Of a stretch of DNA of 24,645 nucleotides, positions 15,155-24,564 are shown piece by piece; the stretch's first letter is position 1, and each line of letters begins with the position of its first letter. The position numbers and the translations under genes are program-made. A model generated the notes under the pieces. The model made no database searches, was not told where the DNA came from, and was given only the letters and a program-made list of their open reading frames with translations. The DNA is from an uncultured bacterium. Its GTDB lineage: Bacteria > Actinomycetota > Coriobacteriia > Coriobacteriales > Coriobacteriaceae. The stretch is from assembly GCA_905214905.1 (NCBI GenBank), contig CAJMNK010000028.1, positions 1 to 24,645 of the forward strand. The letters run 5' to 3'.

Positions 15155-16664
15155 GGTAGTCCCTTCGTACACGCGGTCCCTGGTCGTCGGTGCGCAAACG
15201 CGCCGACGGGTCCGAGTTCAAATCGATTCGATTATATCCGCCGCCCGCGCTGCGAGGGCTGGGGCGCTGCGGACGACCTTGCGGAGCCGTTCGCGGGCGT
15301 GGACGGGCTGCCGGCTCGGTCGCAGAGCCATCCAGAACGGTAAAGCCGTTACGCGAAGATCGCTCGCCGCGCACGTGGGGCACGCCGGCGGTACTCTCAT
15401 CCATAACGGCAAAGCTCTCGCGGCGACGGTCGTACTCATCGCGACGGGCGCTCTCGTACGAAACGCGCAGGATCAGACCGGCAAGCATAAGCGACACAAT
15501 AATCGACGAACCGCCGTAGCTAATAAACGGCAGCGGTTTGCCCGTCATGGGAAACACGTTGAGGATGCCCAACGCGTTAATCAAAAACTGCACCGCGAGA
15601 ATGACCGCGGAGCCAGACGCCATAAGCGCGCCCCGACGATCGGTCGCCTGCTCGGCAATGCGAAACGCCGAGTAGATCAACATCGCAAACACCAAGAAGA
15701 ACAGCACGGTTCCGACAAAACCGACCTCCTCGCCAATGATGGCCAGGATGTAGTCATTGTGCGCCTCGGGCAGATACGAGTACTTCATGGTTGAGTTGCC
15801 GATGCCACGGCCGAACAGACCGCCCGAGGCAAAGGCCATGATGGCAAGCGTGGCCTGATAGCCGTCACCATACTCGTCGGCCCAAGGGTTCAAGGCAACC
15901 TGAATACGCACCATACGGTACGGCTCTGCGACAAGCGCAATCACGATCACGAGAATGCCGAAGATTAGCACGCCGATGATAAATCTGGGGTCGAGACCCG
16001 CAAACAACGCCATGCACATGAGGGTCAACAGGATGATCAGGACAGTACCGAAATCGGGCTGGATAAAGATCAGAAAGAGCGAAATGCCCAGGTAGATGCC
16101 CATCTTGCAAAGAAATTCGTTGATGTTGCCACCGGGCGAAAAGAAGCGGTCGAGCATGATGGCCGAATACGCAATGGCAAATGGCTTTAAAAACTCGGAA
16201 GGCTGGAACTGAATACCGGCGATGTTGAGCCAGCGCGTGGCGCCACGGCTGCCGCTGCCCACTAAGAACACCAGAAGCAGTAGCCCTATCATGCCGATAA
16301 GGAAGATCCTGAGCACATCCTCCCCAAACCAGCTGTCCGGCAAAACGCGCACGATGGCAATCAGCGCTAGAACACCGACCACGACAAACGCAGCCTGTCG
16401 ACCCAGAAAAAACGTCGCCGAGCCATTCTCGTGCAGCGCCTCGACCGAAGACGCCGAGTACACCATCAGCAGGCCAAAGCACACCAAGGTAAACAAGCAG
16501 GCCATGAATATCAAACGGGGGCGCATGATACGGGCGGGAACGCCGGCAATATAGCGTTCGCTAAACGACTGCCCGCCGCGGCCGGAACGCGGTGTTATGC
16601 GCCGCGAGGAAGCACGGTCCGAGTCGGGCCTCCTCATACCTTGTCGGGGGCTCTCCTCTCTCAC
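15144..16664 (-). CDS. ftsW: Peptidoglycan glycosyltransferase FtsW
   Basis: 506 residues. SEDS-family polymerase that makes septal glycan with its partner PBP. After a basic tail (1-48) there are about ten membrane segments between residues 50 and 405. SEDS signatures include GATRWLNIAGIQFQPSEFLKP, QPDFGTVLI, the extracytoplasmic DEYGDGYQATLAIMAFASGGLFGRGIGNSTMKYSYLPEAHNDYILAIIGEE region, and GKPLPFISYGGSS. A long Arg/Pro/Ser-rich cytoplasmic C-terminus follows (about 405-506), beyond the usual length. The GTG at 16664 has AGGGG 5-6 nt upstream, 8 nt past murD; an ATG at codon 10 is an alternative without a good Shine-Dalgarno. Position between murD and murG supports FtsW over RodA. Confidence 0.95.
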   Translation of the reverse strand: MREESPRQGMRRPDSDRASSRRITPRSGRGGQSFSERYIAGVPARIMRPRLIFMACLFTLVCFGLLMVYSASSVEALHENGSATFFLGRQAAFVVVGVLALIAIVRVLPDSWFGEDVLRIFLIGMIGLLLLVFLVGSGSRGATRWLNIAGIQFQPSEFLKPFAIAYSAIMLDRFFSPGGNINEFLCKMGIYLGISLFLIFIQPDFGTVLIILLTLMCMALFAGLDPRFIIGVLIFGILVIVIALVAEPYRMVRIQVALNPWADEYGDGYQATLAIMAFASGGLFGRGIGNSTMKYSYLPEAHNDYILAIIGEEVGFVGTVLFFLVFAMLIYSAFRIAEQATDRRGALMASGSAVILAVQFLINALGILNVFPMTGKPLPFISYGGSSIIVSLMLAGLILRVSYESARRDEYDRRRESFAVMDESTAGVPHVRGERSSRNGFTVLDGSATEPAARPRPRTAPQGRPQRPSPRSAGGGYNRIDLNSDPSARLRTDDQGPRVRRDYHDR

Positions 16665-16672
16665 CGCAACCC

Positions 16673-18079
16673 CTATTCCATTTGTGATTTCGCTGTAGCG
16701 GCAAGCTGGGCCACGTAGTCCTTAAACACGCGGCCGCGCTCCTCATAGCCCGAGAACTCATCGAACGAAGAGCAGGCAGGAGATAGTAAGATCACGTCAC
16801 CACGGCTCGACAGCGAACGGGCGACGTCCACGGCGTCGCGTAGGTCATCCGCCTGGGCGATATCCACATCGCCATCGACATCGGCCTCGTCCATAGCGGC
16901 GGTGAAGCGCTCACGCGCATCGCCAAAGCAGACGACCGAGCGCACGTTGTCCATAACGACGTGCGCGAAGTCCGTGAGCGGCGTGCCCTTATCGTGGCCG
17001 CCGAGCAGCAAGATCACATCGTCATCGGGAAATGCCGTCAGTGCCTTCTCGACCGCATCGGTGTTGGTCGCCTTGGAATCGTTGACGTAGCGCACGCCGT
17101 CAATCTCGCCACACGGCTCCACGCGGTGCTCGAGCGGCTGGAACGAGGCCAGGCCGCGGCAGACACCATCGACATCGGCACCGACTGCCAGGGCAGCCGT
17201 GGCAGCGCACAGGGCATTGATAACATTGTGATGGCCCGAGATCTTGAGCTCGGATGTAGCGATGAGCGGGGTCTCGACGCCCTTCAGGCGCACGACCATC
17301 TTGCCGTCGCGCACAAAGGCGGCATCCTCGCCCTCGGGCTCGTCAAAAGCGACCTTGCAGATGCGACGACCCGGCGTGTAGATGTACTCATCGAACTCGT
17401 GAATGCCGGCGTCTTCGACGTCGACAACCGCCAGATCGTCATCGACCATATTGTCAAACAGTTTGACCTTGGTAAGCGCGTAGTTCTTATGGCTCTTATG
17501 CCAGCCCAAGTGGTCGGGAGTGATGTTGAGCAGCACCGCCACGCGCGGGTGGAGCTCGGTGGTCGTAGCAATCTGATAGCTCGAGAGCTCAGCCACAAAC
17601 CACTCGTTGTGGGCTCGGCCGTCAATCTCGTTGACCGGCGGCTCGCCGATGTTGCCGACAGCTACGCTGGCCTCGCCGGCAGCCTTGAGCAGATAATCAG
17701 TCAGCGACGTGGTGGTCGTCTTGCCGTTGGTGCCCGTGATGGCAATCCAGTTATCGGGCGACAGGCGATAGGCAAACTCGGGCTCACCCATAATCTGGGC
17801 GGCATGCTCGCGCCCGGCCTTAAAGAAGCCCGAGAACTCCGAGATGCCCGGGCACGTCACGCATACGTCATAGGCGCCCTCGACCTGTTCGGTCCCATAG
17901 ACAAACGACGCACCAGCAGCCTCGAGCGCACGCGTGGCGTCATTGGGCTCAGAGGTGCCGCCGCCATACACGGTAACGGCACTTACGCGCTCGGGATGTG
18001 CCAGCGCCCAGCGGGCGACATCGAGACCGGATTTGCCCTGACCCAAAACGAGCAGGCTAAAGACATCAGCAAGAGGCAT
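16673..18079 (-). CDS. murD: UDP-N-acetylmuramoylalanine--D-glutamate ligase MurD
   Basis: 468 residues. Mur ligase adding D-glutamate to UDP-MurNAc-L-Ala. The N-terminal UDP-binding loop LGQGKSG (12-18), ATP loop GTNGKTT (116-122), VAELSSYQ, NITPDHLGWH and GHHNVINALCA in the central domain, and NDSKATNTDA, LLLGGHDKG and LSPACSSFDEF in the C-terminal domain are all MurD signatures. The ATG at 18079 begins 9 nt after mraY, with only a weak Shine-Dalgarno, suggesting translation coupled to mraY. Confidence 0.97.
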   Translation of the reverse strand: MPLADVFSLLVLGQGKSGLDVARWALAHPERVSAVTVYGGGTSEPNDATRALEAAGASFVYGTEQVEGAYDVCVTCPGISEFSGFFKAGREHAAQIMGEPEFAYRLSPDNWIAITGTNGKTTTTSLTDYLLKAAGEASVAVGNIGEPPVNEIDGRAHNEWFVAELSSYQIATTTELHPRVAVLLNITPDHLGWHKSHKNYALTKVKLFDNMVDDDLAVVDVEDAGIHEFDEYIYTPGRRICKVAFDEPEGEDAAFVRDGKMVVRLKGVETPLIATSELKISGHHNVINALCAATAALAVGADVDGVCRGLASFQPLEHRVEPCGEIDGVRYVNDSKATNTDAVEKALTAFPDDDVILLLGGHDKGTPLTDFAHVVMDNVRSVVCFGDARERFTAAMDEADVDGDVDIAQADDLRDAVDVARSLSSRGDVILLSPACSSFDEFSGYEERGRVFKDYVAQLAATAKSQME

Positions 18080-18088
18080 GAAAGACCA

Positions 18089-19108
18089 CTATCCCAACTG
18101 GAAGAACAAAGCAAGGCCAACGGCACCAAAGGCCGCAGCGATAATCCAAAAACGGATGACGACCTTGGTCTCGGCCCAGCCCTTCTTTTCGAAATGATGA
18201 TGGATGGGCGCCATAAGGAAGACGCGCTTGTGCGTAAAGTGGAAGTAGACAACCTGAATCATGACCGACAGGGTCTCAACGATAAACAGGCCGCCGATGA
18301 TGAGGGAGACGACCTCGGTGTTGGTCATGATGGACGTGCAGGCAAACGCTGCGCCCAGGGCAAGCGAGCCAGTATCGCCCATAAAGATGCTCGCCGGATA
18401 GCAATTGAACCACAGAAAGCCCAAGCAGGCACCGGCACACGCGGTGCAGAAGATGGACAGGTTCACGTCTCCGTGCAAAAACGCCATGGCAGCCATGGCG
18501 AGCATGGCGATCATGGAGGTGCCGCCAGCAAGACCGTCAAGGCCATCGGTCAGGTTCACGGCATTAGAAAGACCGGCGATCATCAGCCAGCAAAAGACAA
18601 TGTAGAGCCACGGGAACGAAAGGCCGCAGATGGTGGTCGAAAGAACACCGAGGTCAATCGTCAGGCCGCCGGGAAAACGAATCTCGGGGGCGACGCCGCA
18701 CCAGTTGACGGCAAGTACCGTAAAGGTGACACAGATAATGGTTAGGCCGATCATCTTGGCATGAGGCGTCAGACCGAGCGAGCGCCCATGCGTAACGGAG
18801 GTCAGGTCGTCGATCAGGCCCAGCACGCCGGTCGCCAGCGTGGCGAGCAGCACGAGCACGAGCTCGGTGGTGAGCTTGCCCATCAGCAGGCAGGTCAGCG
18901 AGATCGCGACGAGGATGACAACGCCACCCATGGTGGGCGTTCCCTGCTTAACCAAATGACGCTTGGGGCCGTCGGCACGAACCTGCTGGCCGATACCCTC
19001 GACCTTGAGCAGCTTGATCCACCACGGCATGAGCAGCAGCGCAATGGCAGCGGCGATGCCAAGCCCCAAAAAAGCCTGATACGTTGGATACGAGGGATTG
19101 CCGAACAT
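18089..19108 (-). CDS. mraY: Phospho-MurNAc-pentapeptide transferase MraY
   Basis: 339 residues. Polytopic membrane enzyme that attaches phospho-MurNAc-pentapeptide to undecaprenyl phosphate, forming lipid I. About ten membrane helices. GPKRHLVKQGTPTMGG (47-62) is the N-terminal signature, IDD with Asp100-Asp101 is the catalytic pair, NAVNLTDGLDGLA (182-194) and FMGDTGSLALG hold the other catalytic aspartates, and LMAPIHHHFEKKGW carries the triple-His loop. The ATG at 19108 is 3 nt after murF stops, so translation is probably coupled. Confidence 0.97.
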   Translation of the reverse strand: MFGNPSYPTYQAFLGLGIAAAIALLLMPWWIKLLKVEGIGQQVRADGPKRHLVKQGTPTMGGVVILVAISLTCLLMGKLTTELVLVLLATLATGVLGLIDDLTSVTHGRSLGLTPHAKMIGLTIICVTFTVLAVNWCGVAPEIRFPGGLTIDLGVLSTTICGLSFPWLYIVFCWLMIAGLSNAVNLTDGLDGLAGGTSMIAMLAMAAMAFLHGDVNLSIFCTACAGACLGFLWFNCYPASIFMGDTGSLALGAAFACTSIMTNTEVVSLIIGGLFIVETLSVMIQVVYFHFTHKRVFLMAPIHHHFEKKGWAETKVVIRFWIIAAAFGAVGLALFFQLG

Positions 19109-19111
19109 GGG

Positions 19112-20536
19112 CTAGCACACACCTTCCACAAAGCGGTCGAGCTCAACAAAACGGGAACCCTTGACCAGTACAACATCATGTTTTTCAAGCGCGCCGCCCA
19201 TGCGGTCGAGCACCTGCTGATAATCGGAGAACACCTGGATGCGGTCCTCGTCCATGCCCATCATACGCGCGGCATCGGCCATAAGCTGGGCCAGCTCACC
19301 ACCCACGCACGCCAGCATGTCGAGCTTCTTGGCGGCGGCATAAGCGCCCACGAGCTCATGCATGCGAGGAGCCTCATCGCCCATCTCGCCCATCTCGCCC
19401 AGGATCGCCATGCGAGACCCCATGCACGAAAGCGAGCACAGCAGATCGAGGCCAGCAGCCATGGATTCGGCACTGGCGTTATAGGAATCGTCGATGACGC
19501 GGGCACCGCTCTTGGCGCGCTTGATCTCTTGGCGGTGACCGGTAATCGTGAGGCCCCTAAAGGCAGCATCGATCTGCTCGGGCGTCACGCCCAGGCGATA
19601 GGCAACCGCGGCGGCCTTAACGGCATTAGGAACGGACTGCACGCCGGGGATGGCAAGCATGGTATCGATTGTCTCGCCCTGACCAAAATCGAGCGTAAAG
19701 ACCGGACGGCCCTCGTCATCAACACGAATGTCGCGGGCACGGACCTCATCATCGTCCGAGACGCCGGCCAGCATCACGTCGATACCAGCAGGCTGGGCGA
19801 ACGTATCGCGAATGAACGGCGTAAAGTCGTCCTCGCCGCCCAAAACCAGCAGCGGCAAGAAGTCGCCGGCGGCGCACATGCCCTGGACAATCTCGGCCTT
19901 AGCGCGGGCGATGTTCTCGCGGCTACCCAAAATGCCGATATGAGAGGTACCAATCTTGCTCACGATGGCAAGGTTGGGATTGGCGGACTGGGACAGGCGC
20001 TCGATCTCGTGGAAATGGTTCATGCCCATCTCGAGCACCAGGACCTCGGTATCGGCCGGAGCGGAAAGCACCGTGAGCGGCATGCCGATCAGGTTATTGA
20101 AATTGCCCTTGGTGGCCCAGACACGATAGCGCTTGGCGAGCACAGCGGCGAGCACGTCCTTGGTCGTCGTCTTGCCGATGGAACCGGTAATACCAACGAC
20201 CAGGCAGCCAAGCTCAAGGCGATACGCGTGCGCCAAACGCAGCAGAAACTCCTCGGGATCATCGGTCAGCAAGATGGCACAGCCCCTGTCCTGCGCCAGC
20301 GAGACCAGCTCGGCCTCGGGCTCGCGCGTCATCACGACGGCGCCGGCACCCAACTGGACGGCACGGGAAGCAAAATCATTGCCGTCGACGTTTTCACCGG
20401 GAAAGGCGACGAAAATCGTCCCTTCCTCGACCTGGCGCGAGTCGATAACACACCCGCGGCATACCCGATCGGCTTCTCCCGTCACGGTTCGGGCCCCTGT
20501 TGCGGCCGCGAGGTTGTTGACGGCGATCTCTATCAT
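19112..20536 (-). CDS. murF: UDP-N-acetylmuramoyl-tripeptide--D-alanyl-D-alanine ligase MurF
   Basis: 474 residues. Mur ligase adding D-Ala-D-Ala to the UDP-MurNAc-tripeptide. IDSRQVEEGTIFVAFPG (31-47) is the MurE/F N-terminal domain, GSIGKTTTKD (118-127) the ATP loop with the MurF-typical SIGKT form, KGNFNNLIGMPL and LVLEMGMNHFHEI the substrate region, GTSHIGILGS the central domain, and DDSYNASAESM plus LVKGSRFVELD the C-terminal domain. The NNxIG and DSYNA motifs separate it from MurE. The ATG at 20536 has GGGGAG 5 nt upstream. A 127-nt gap, not a murE gene, separates it from ftsI. Confidence 0.97.
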   Translation of the reverse strand: MIEIAVNNLAAATGARTVTGEADRVCRGCVIDSRQVEEGTIFVAFPGENVDGNDFASRAVQLGAGAVVMTREPEAELVSLAQDRGCAILLTDDPEEFLLRLAHAYRLELGCLVVGITGSIGKTTTKDVLAAVLAKRYRVWATKGNFNNLIGMPLTVLSAPADTEVLVLEMGMNHFHEIERLSQSANPNLAIVSKIGTSHIGILGSRENIARAKAEIVQGMCAAGDFLPLLVLGGEDDFTPFIRDTFAQPAGIDVMLAGVSDDDEVRARDIRVDDEGRPVFTLDFGQGETIDTMLAIPGVQSVPNAVKAAAVAYRLGVTPEQIDAAFRGLTITGHRQEIKRAKSGARVIDDSYNASAESMAAGLDLLCSLSCMGSRMAILGEMGEMGDEAPRMHELVGAYAAAKKLDMLACVGGELAQLMADAARMMGMDEDRIQVFSDYQQVLDRMGGALEKHDVVLVKGSRFVELDRFVEGVC

Positions 20537-20663
20537 TGCAGCTCCCCTGTAAACCTAATAATGCTATCGGCGTATTGTATCCCAGCGTCGCGCATGCGTG
20601 GTGCAGGGCATGTGAACACCCCTCATATGGGACAACAAACCACGCCCCAAAGATTGTAACCCC

Positions 20664-22529
20664 CTACCTCGTGTGTGGGATACCCAACACGTCGAGCGCG
20701 TTGGCCATAATAGACTGGAACGGCACCGCAGCGGCATCTGAGCCGCTCGGCGTTCCGTCGAGCGTGATATAGCACAGCACCTTGGGCGATTGTGCCGGCG
20801 CAAAGCCCATAAAGGACGACATGTAGTTCTCCTTAAGGTAGCCGCCGTTCTCGTCGGCACGTTCGGCCGTGCCGGTCTTGCCCGCCACGTCATAGCCGTC
20901 AACCGCGCCGCCAACGCCCGTTCCCTCGGACACGACCGTCTGCATGCACGATGTCACCTGGGATGCGGCGTCCTCCGAAATCGCGCGGTCACCTTCGCCC
21001 CAGTCCTTCTCGTCGCCTTTGCTGGACTTATAGAAGTGCGGGGTCATCATCACGCCGCCGTTGGCGATGCCGCCCACGGCACGTGCGACCTCAATCGGCG
21101 AGACAGACAGCGCCTGTCCAAAGCTCATCGAGCCCAGCGTGGCGCCGTCATACTGGTCACGCTCCTTGACGATGCCCAGGCTCTCGCCCGGAAAATCGAC
21201 ACCCGAGCTGTGACCGATGCCCCACTTGTCCACATAGGCGGCAAAGTCGTCGGCACCGATCTTGCGCCCCACCAGGACAAAGCCCACGTTGGACGAACGG
21301 CGCATCATCTCGCGCACATCCATGGTCATGGCATAGTCGCGCTTGTCGGCATCGGTGACGGTATCGTCGCCCACCTTGATGCTCGCCGGCACCTCAAACG
21401 ACGTACTCGATCGCACGACGCCCAAGTCGAAGCCGGCGCCCGCCACGAGTGTCTTAAAGACCGAGCCGGGCTCGTAGGCGTCGGTAACCAGGCGCAGGTT
21501 CATATCTTCGGTCTTGGCGTTTTCCAAATCGGTCTGGTCGTAGGTCGGATACGAGCAGGCGGCGAGAATTTCGCCGGTCGTGGGGTCGGTGACCAAAGCC
21601 GAGCCGTTCTTGGCCTTTGTCTTCTCGACAGCCTCTGCCAGAGCGTCCTCAGCCGCACGCTGGATATTGACATCGAGCGTCGTCACGATATCAACGCCGT
21701 CGACCGCAGCCACCTTTTTATAGGCACCGCCTGCGATATAGCTGCCGTCCCTCGCGCGCTCGCGCACGAGAGAACCGTTCGTGCCGGTCAGAAGTTTGTT
21801 GTATTGCTTTTCGAGACCCGTCAAGCCGTCGTTGTCTACATTCACTACACCCAGCACCTGCGATGCCAGATTGCCGTATGGATATACGCGCTTCATGGCC
21901 TGCTCAAAAAGCACGCCGGGCAGGTTCTTCTTCTCCAGCGCCGCAGCATCGTCTTCGTCCACCTGGCGCTTGATATACACCCAGGTTCCATCGGACTCAA
22001 CGAGCTTACGGCAGGTCTTTTTATCGATTCCAGTTGCCTTGACCAGCGCCGACACCGTCTTGTCAACATCCTCGACAAGCTGCGGGTTCACGGCGATATT
22101 GCGACATTCGACCGACGACGCCAGCACGTTACCGTTGCGGTCGTAGATGGTGCCGCGTTTGGCATAGAGGGTCTGCGCAAGCAGGCGACGCGCATCGGCA
22201 CGCTCGCGCAGTTTATCGGCTTCGACAATTTGATAGTCGGCAAGGCGAAAGACGCCCAAGCCCAAGCCAAACCCAATGAATCCCATGACGGCTTTGCGGC
22301 GAGGCAGAGGCGTGCCTGTGAGCCATTCGGTCGACGAGCTCTTGCGCGACCTAGTATTATGCACTTGAGGGCCGCCCGAGCCGCGAAGTCGCGACGCCGG
22401 GTCGTTGCCACGGGACCGCCCGGCGTTGTAAGATTGCCGACCCGTTCCTTGATAACCAGAACGTCCCCGCGACGAGGGACGTCCAGAACCGCGGCCCCCA
22501 TCGGAACCGCGGCGATAGTCATTTGTCAT
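20664..22529 (-). CDS. ftsI: Septal class B penicillin-binding protein FtsI (PBP3-like transpeptidase)
   Basis: 621 residues. Transpeptidase that cross-links septal peptidoglycan with FtsW. Residues 1-77 are an Arg/Gly/Ser-rich cytoplasmic tail, then one membrane helix (about 78-97). KRGTIYDRNGNVLASS (124-139) starts the PBP dimerisation domain. The catalytic domain has SVFK (356-359, nucleophile Ser356), SSN (412-414) and KTGTAE (551-556). No PASTA repeats are visible at the C-terminus. The ATG at 22529 lies 17 nt after ftsL; its Shine-Dalgarno is weak. Position after rsmH-ftsL and before murF supports FtsI. Confidence 0.95.
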   Translation of the reverse strand: MTNDYRRGSDGGRGSGRPSSRGRSGYQGTGRQSYNAGRSRGNDPASRLRGSGGPQVHNTRSRKSSSTEWLTGTPLPRRKAVMGFIGFGLGLGVFRLADYQIVEADKLRERADARRLLAQTLYAKRGTIYDRNGNVLASSVECRNIAVNPQLVEDVDKTVSALVKATGIDKKTCRKLVESDGTWVYIKRQVDEDDAAALEKKNLPGVLFEQAMKRVYPYGNLASQVLGVVNVDNDGLTGLEKQYNKLLTGTNGSLVRERARDGSYIAGGAYKKVAAVDGVDIVTTLDVNIQRAAEDALAEAVEKTKAKNGSALVTDPTTGEILAACSYPTYDQTDLENAKTEDMNLRLVTDAYEPGSVFKTLVAGAGFDLGVVRSSTSFEVPASIKVGDDTVTDADKRDYAMTMDVREMMRRSSNVGFVLVGRKIGADDFAAYVDKWGIGHSSGVDFPGESLGIVKERDQYDGATLGSMSFGQALSVSPIEVARAVGGIANGGVMMTPHFYKSSKGDEKDWGEGDRAISEDAASQVTSCMQTVVSEGTGVGGAVDGYDVAGKTGTAERADENGGYLKENYMSSFMGFAPAQSPKVLCYITLDGTPSGSDAAAVPFQSIMANALDVLGIPHTR

Positions 22530-22546
22530 ACTCAGCTACCGTCTTG

Positions 22547-23017
22547 CTATTGAGCGGCCGCGGTCGCGTTGGCGCCCGCGGCTGCATCCTGCGTAAAGTC
22601 AAGTGTAACGCTCTCGCTGGGCTCCACCATGCCATAAGCGCCCGCAAGGTCGCGAATGCGCGTGTCGGCGCCATAGACCGAATGCATGACCTCCAGGTCG
22701 GAGCTCTCATCGGTCGCCTTTTCGAGCGTGTTGGTAAGCTCGGCGTTGCTGTTGAGCACCTGGGCCGTAACGCCGGCGAGCGCCACGCGGGCGACGCCGA
22801 TCGTCATGAAGATAGCCGCAATGATGCAAAACGTTTTAAGAACGCTCATGAAAACCGGGCTTACCGCCTGGTTTGCCTGACGGCCCGCGCCCGTGTAGAC
22901 ATCAAAGCGCGGCGTGCGCTGCTCACGGGGAGCAACGGGGGCCTGCGGCGTCTCACGATAGGCGGGCATGGCGTTCATATCATAGGCGAGTGCTGCGCTT
23001 GAAGTGTTGTAGCCCAT
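22547..23017 (-). CDS. ftsL: FtsL-like bitopic cell division protein
   Basis: 156 residues. FtsL proteins are small, poorly conserved bitopic membrane proteins of the FtsQLB complex. The protein has a Pro/Arg/Gln-containing cytoplasmic tail (1-56), one membrane helix (about 57-80, FMSVLKTFCIIAAIFMTIGVARVAL), a short heptad-like stretch (82-112) and IRDLAGAYGMVEPSESV (121-137), which resembles the conserved end of FtsL. An Ala-rich tail closes it. The ATG at 23017 has GGGAGG 9 nt upstream. The call rests on topology and on its place between rsmH and ftsI more than on strong sequence signatures. Confidence 0.82.
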   Translation of the reverse strand: MGYNTSSAALAYDMNAMPAYRETPQAPVAPREQRTPRFDVYTGAGRQANQAVSPVFMSVLKTFCIIAAIFMTIGVARVALAGVTAQVLNSNAELTNTLEKATDESSDLEVMHSVYGADTRIRDLAGAYGMVEPSESVTLDFTQDAAAGANATAAAQ

Positions 23018-23107
23018 GATATGCCGCCTCCCATCCCGAGTACGTTGGTAGTATGTTTAAGCTTCGTTTATGGTGCGAGCGGGAGGTCCAATATCGCGCG
23101 GTCGCGC

Positions 23108-24073
23108 CTACAGACGCTGCGCCACGCGGATTTTGGCTGATCTCGCCCGAGGGTTGCGCTCAACCTCATCAGGCTGGGCAACCAGGGGTTTGCGGGTGAT
23201 GACCTTGAGTATCGGCACGTTGCCGCACACGCACACCGGAATCTCCGGCGGACACGTGCACCCCTGGCTCATCTCCTTAAAGTGGTTCTTTACGATACGG
23301 TCCTCGAGCGAGTGATACGAGATGACGCAGATACGTCCGCCCGGGTTGAGCCACCTGGTGGCGGCATCAAGCCCTCGTTCGAGCACATCGAGTTCGTGAT
23401 TGACCTCGATGCGAATGGCCTGGAAACTTTTCTTGGCCGGGTGTCCGCCATGCCGACGAGCGGCAGCCGGGATACCCGCCTTGATGATCTCGACAAATTG
23501 GCCGGTGGTTTCGATCGGTTCTTGCTCGCGGCGGCGCACGATCTCGCGCGCGATCTGCGAGGCGAACTTCTCTTCGCCGTAGACGCGTAGAATCCGGGCG
23601 AGGTCGTGTTCGTTATAGGTGTTGATGACCTCAGCTGCGTTTAAGGTGTTATTGCCCGGATCCATCCGCATGTCCAATGGGGCGTCCTCGTTATACGAAA
23701 AGCCCCTGCCAGGGATATCGAGTTGCGGTGACGAAACGCCCAAATCGAACAGGAAGCCATCGACCCCGGGCACCTCGGCCGAGCAAAGCAGCTCGTCCAA
23801 GTCGCCGAAGTTGCCCTTCAGCAGCTGGTGCGGAACGCCGGGAACCTCGCGGTCCAGACGGGCGCCAGCGGCCTCGAGGGCCATGTCGTCCTGATCGACG
23901 CCGAGCAAAAGGCCCGTCTCCCCCACCTGTGCGGCCATCTTTACCGAATGGCCGGCACCGCCAAGGGTGCAATCGCAGACAACGGAGCCGCTCTTTAGCT
24001 GCAGCGACTCAAGCACTTCGCCGAGCATGACAGGTTCATGCCGATATTCTTGTGTCAAGATCCCACGCTCCAT
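23108..24073 (-). CDS. rsmH: 16S rRNA (cytosine(1402)-N4)-methyltransferase RsmH (MraW)
   Basis: 321 residues. SAM-dependent methyltransferase modifying C1402 of 16S rRNA. EYRHEPVMLGEVL (9-21) is the family start, DCTLGGAGHS (34-43) the SAM loop, LFDLGVSSPQLD (108-119) the catalytic motif, HPAKKSFQAIRIEVN and SYHSLEDRIVK the RsmH signatures, and CTCPPEIPVCVCG a Cys-rich C-terminal cluster. The ATG at 24073 has no strong Shine-Dalgarno. A TTG at 24058 is preceded by GGAG at 9 nt and would start with TQEYRHEPV, a more family-like N-terminus, so it is a real alternative. It follows mraZ by 20 nt. Confidence 0.96.
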   Translation of the reverse strand: MERGILTQEYRHEPVMLGEVLESLQLKSGSVVCDCTLGGAGHSVKMAAQVGETGLLLGVDQDDMALEAAGARLDREVPGVPHQLLKGNFGDLDELLCSAEVPGVDGFLFDLGVSSPQLDIPGRGFSYNEDAPLDMRMDPGNNTLNAAEVINTYNEHDLARILRVYGEEKFASQIAREIVRRREQEPIETTGQFVEIIKAGIPAAARRHGGHPAKKSFQAIRIEVNHELDVLERGLDAATRWLNPGGRICVISYHSLEDRIVKNHFKEMSQGCTCPPEIPVCVCGNVPILKVITRKPLVAQPDEVERNPRARSAKIRVAQRL

Positions 24074-24093
24074 CCGTTACCCGTGCCTTGCCC

Positions 24094-24528
24094 TTACGAG
24101 AAGAAGAGGTCCAGCAGGGCCTCATCGTCATCGTCCTCATCGGCCGCGGCGCGATCCCAAACCTCAAGGTGGTCGTAGTTGCCCACAACCGTGACCTCGC
24201 GGTCGAGGTTCGCCTGCTTGCGGAGAGACTCGGAAAGACCGATACGACCGGCGCTGTCCACATCCATCGACGTGGTGCGCTTGTTGATCGCCCTCATGAG
24301 CTTCTGGTCGTTAATGTCACGCGGGTTAAAACCCTCGTGGCCCTCACGACCCGCGAAGAGTCCTTCGACCCACTTATCGAAGGCCTCGGCAGAGAACACG
24401 TACAGAGCATCGACATCCAGGGCTTTGAACACGCGAACGTGCTCTCCAAGCTCCTCGCGAAGGGGTGCAGGCAGGGACAGACGACCTTTTGCATCGAGAT
24501 TGCGCTCGTATGCACCAGTCATTCCCAT
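24094..24528 (-). CDS. mraZ: Transcriptional regulator MraZ
   Basis: 144 residues. MraZ forms a ring of AbrB-like units that binds repeats upstream of its own gene and represses the dcw cluster. Two AbrB-type half-domains are visible: LDAKGRLSLPAPLRE (11-25) and VDSAGRIGLSESLRK (90-104), with the usual DxKGR and DxxGR cores. The C-terminus ends in an acidic stretch (DEDDDDEALLDLFFS) not common in short MraZ proteins. The ATG at 24528 has GGGAGG 6 nt upstream. It is the first gene of the cluster. Confidence 0.97.
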   Translation of the reverse strand: MGMTGAYERNLDAKGRLSLPAPLREELGEHVRVFKALDVDALYVFSAEAFDKWVEGLFAGREGHEGFNPRDINDQKLMRAINKRTTSMDVDSAGRIGLSESLRKQANLDREVTVVGNYDHLEVWDRAAADEDDDDEALLDLFFS

Positions 24529-24564
24529 GTGCGCCCTCCCCTCGGTTACTCAGATGGCACGTAC

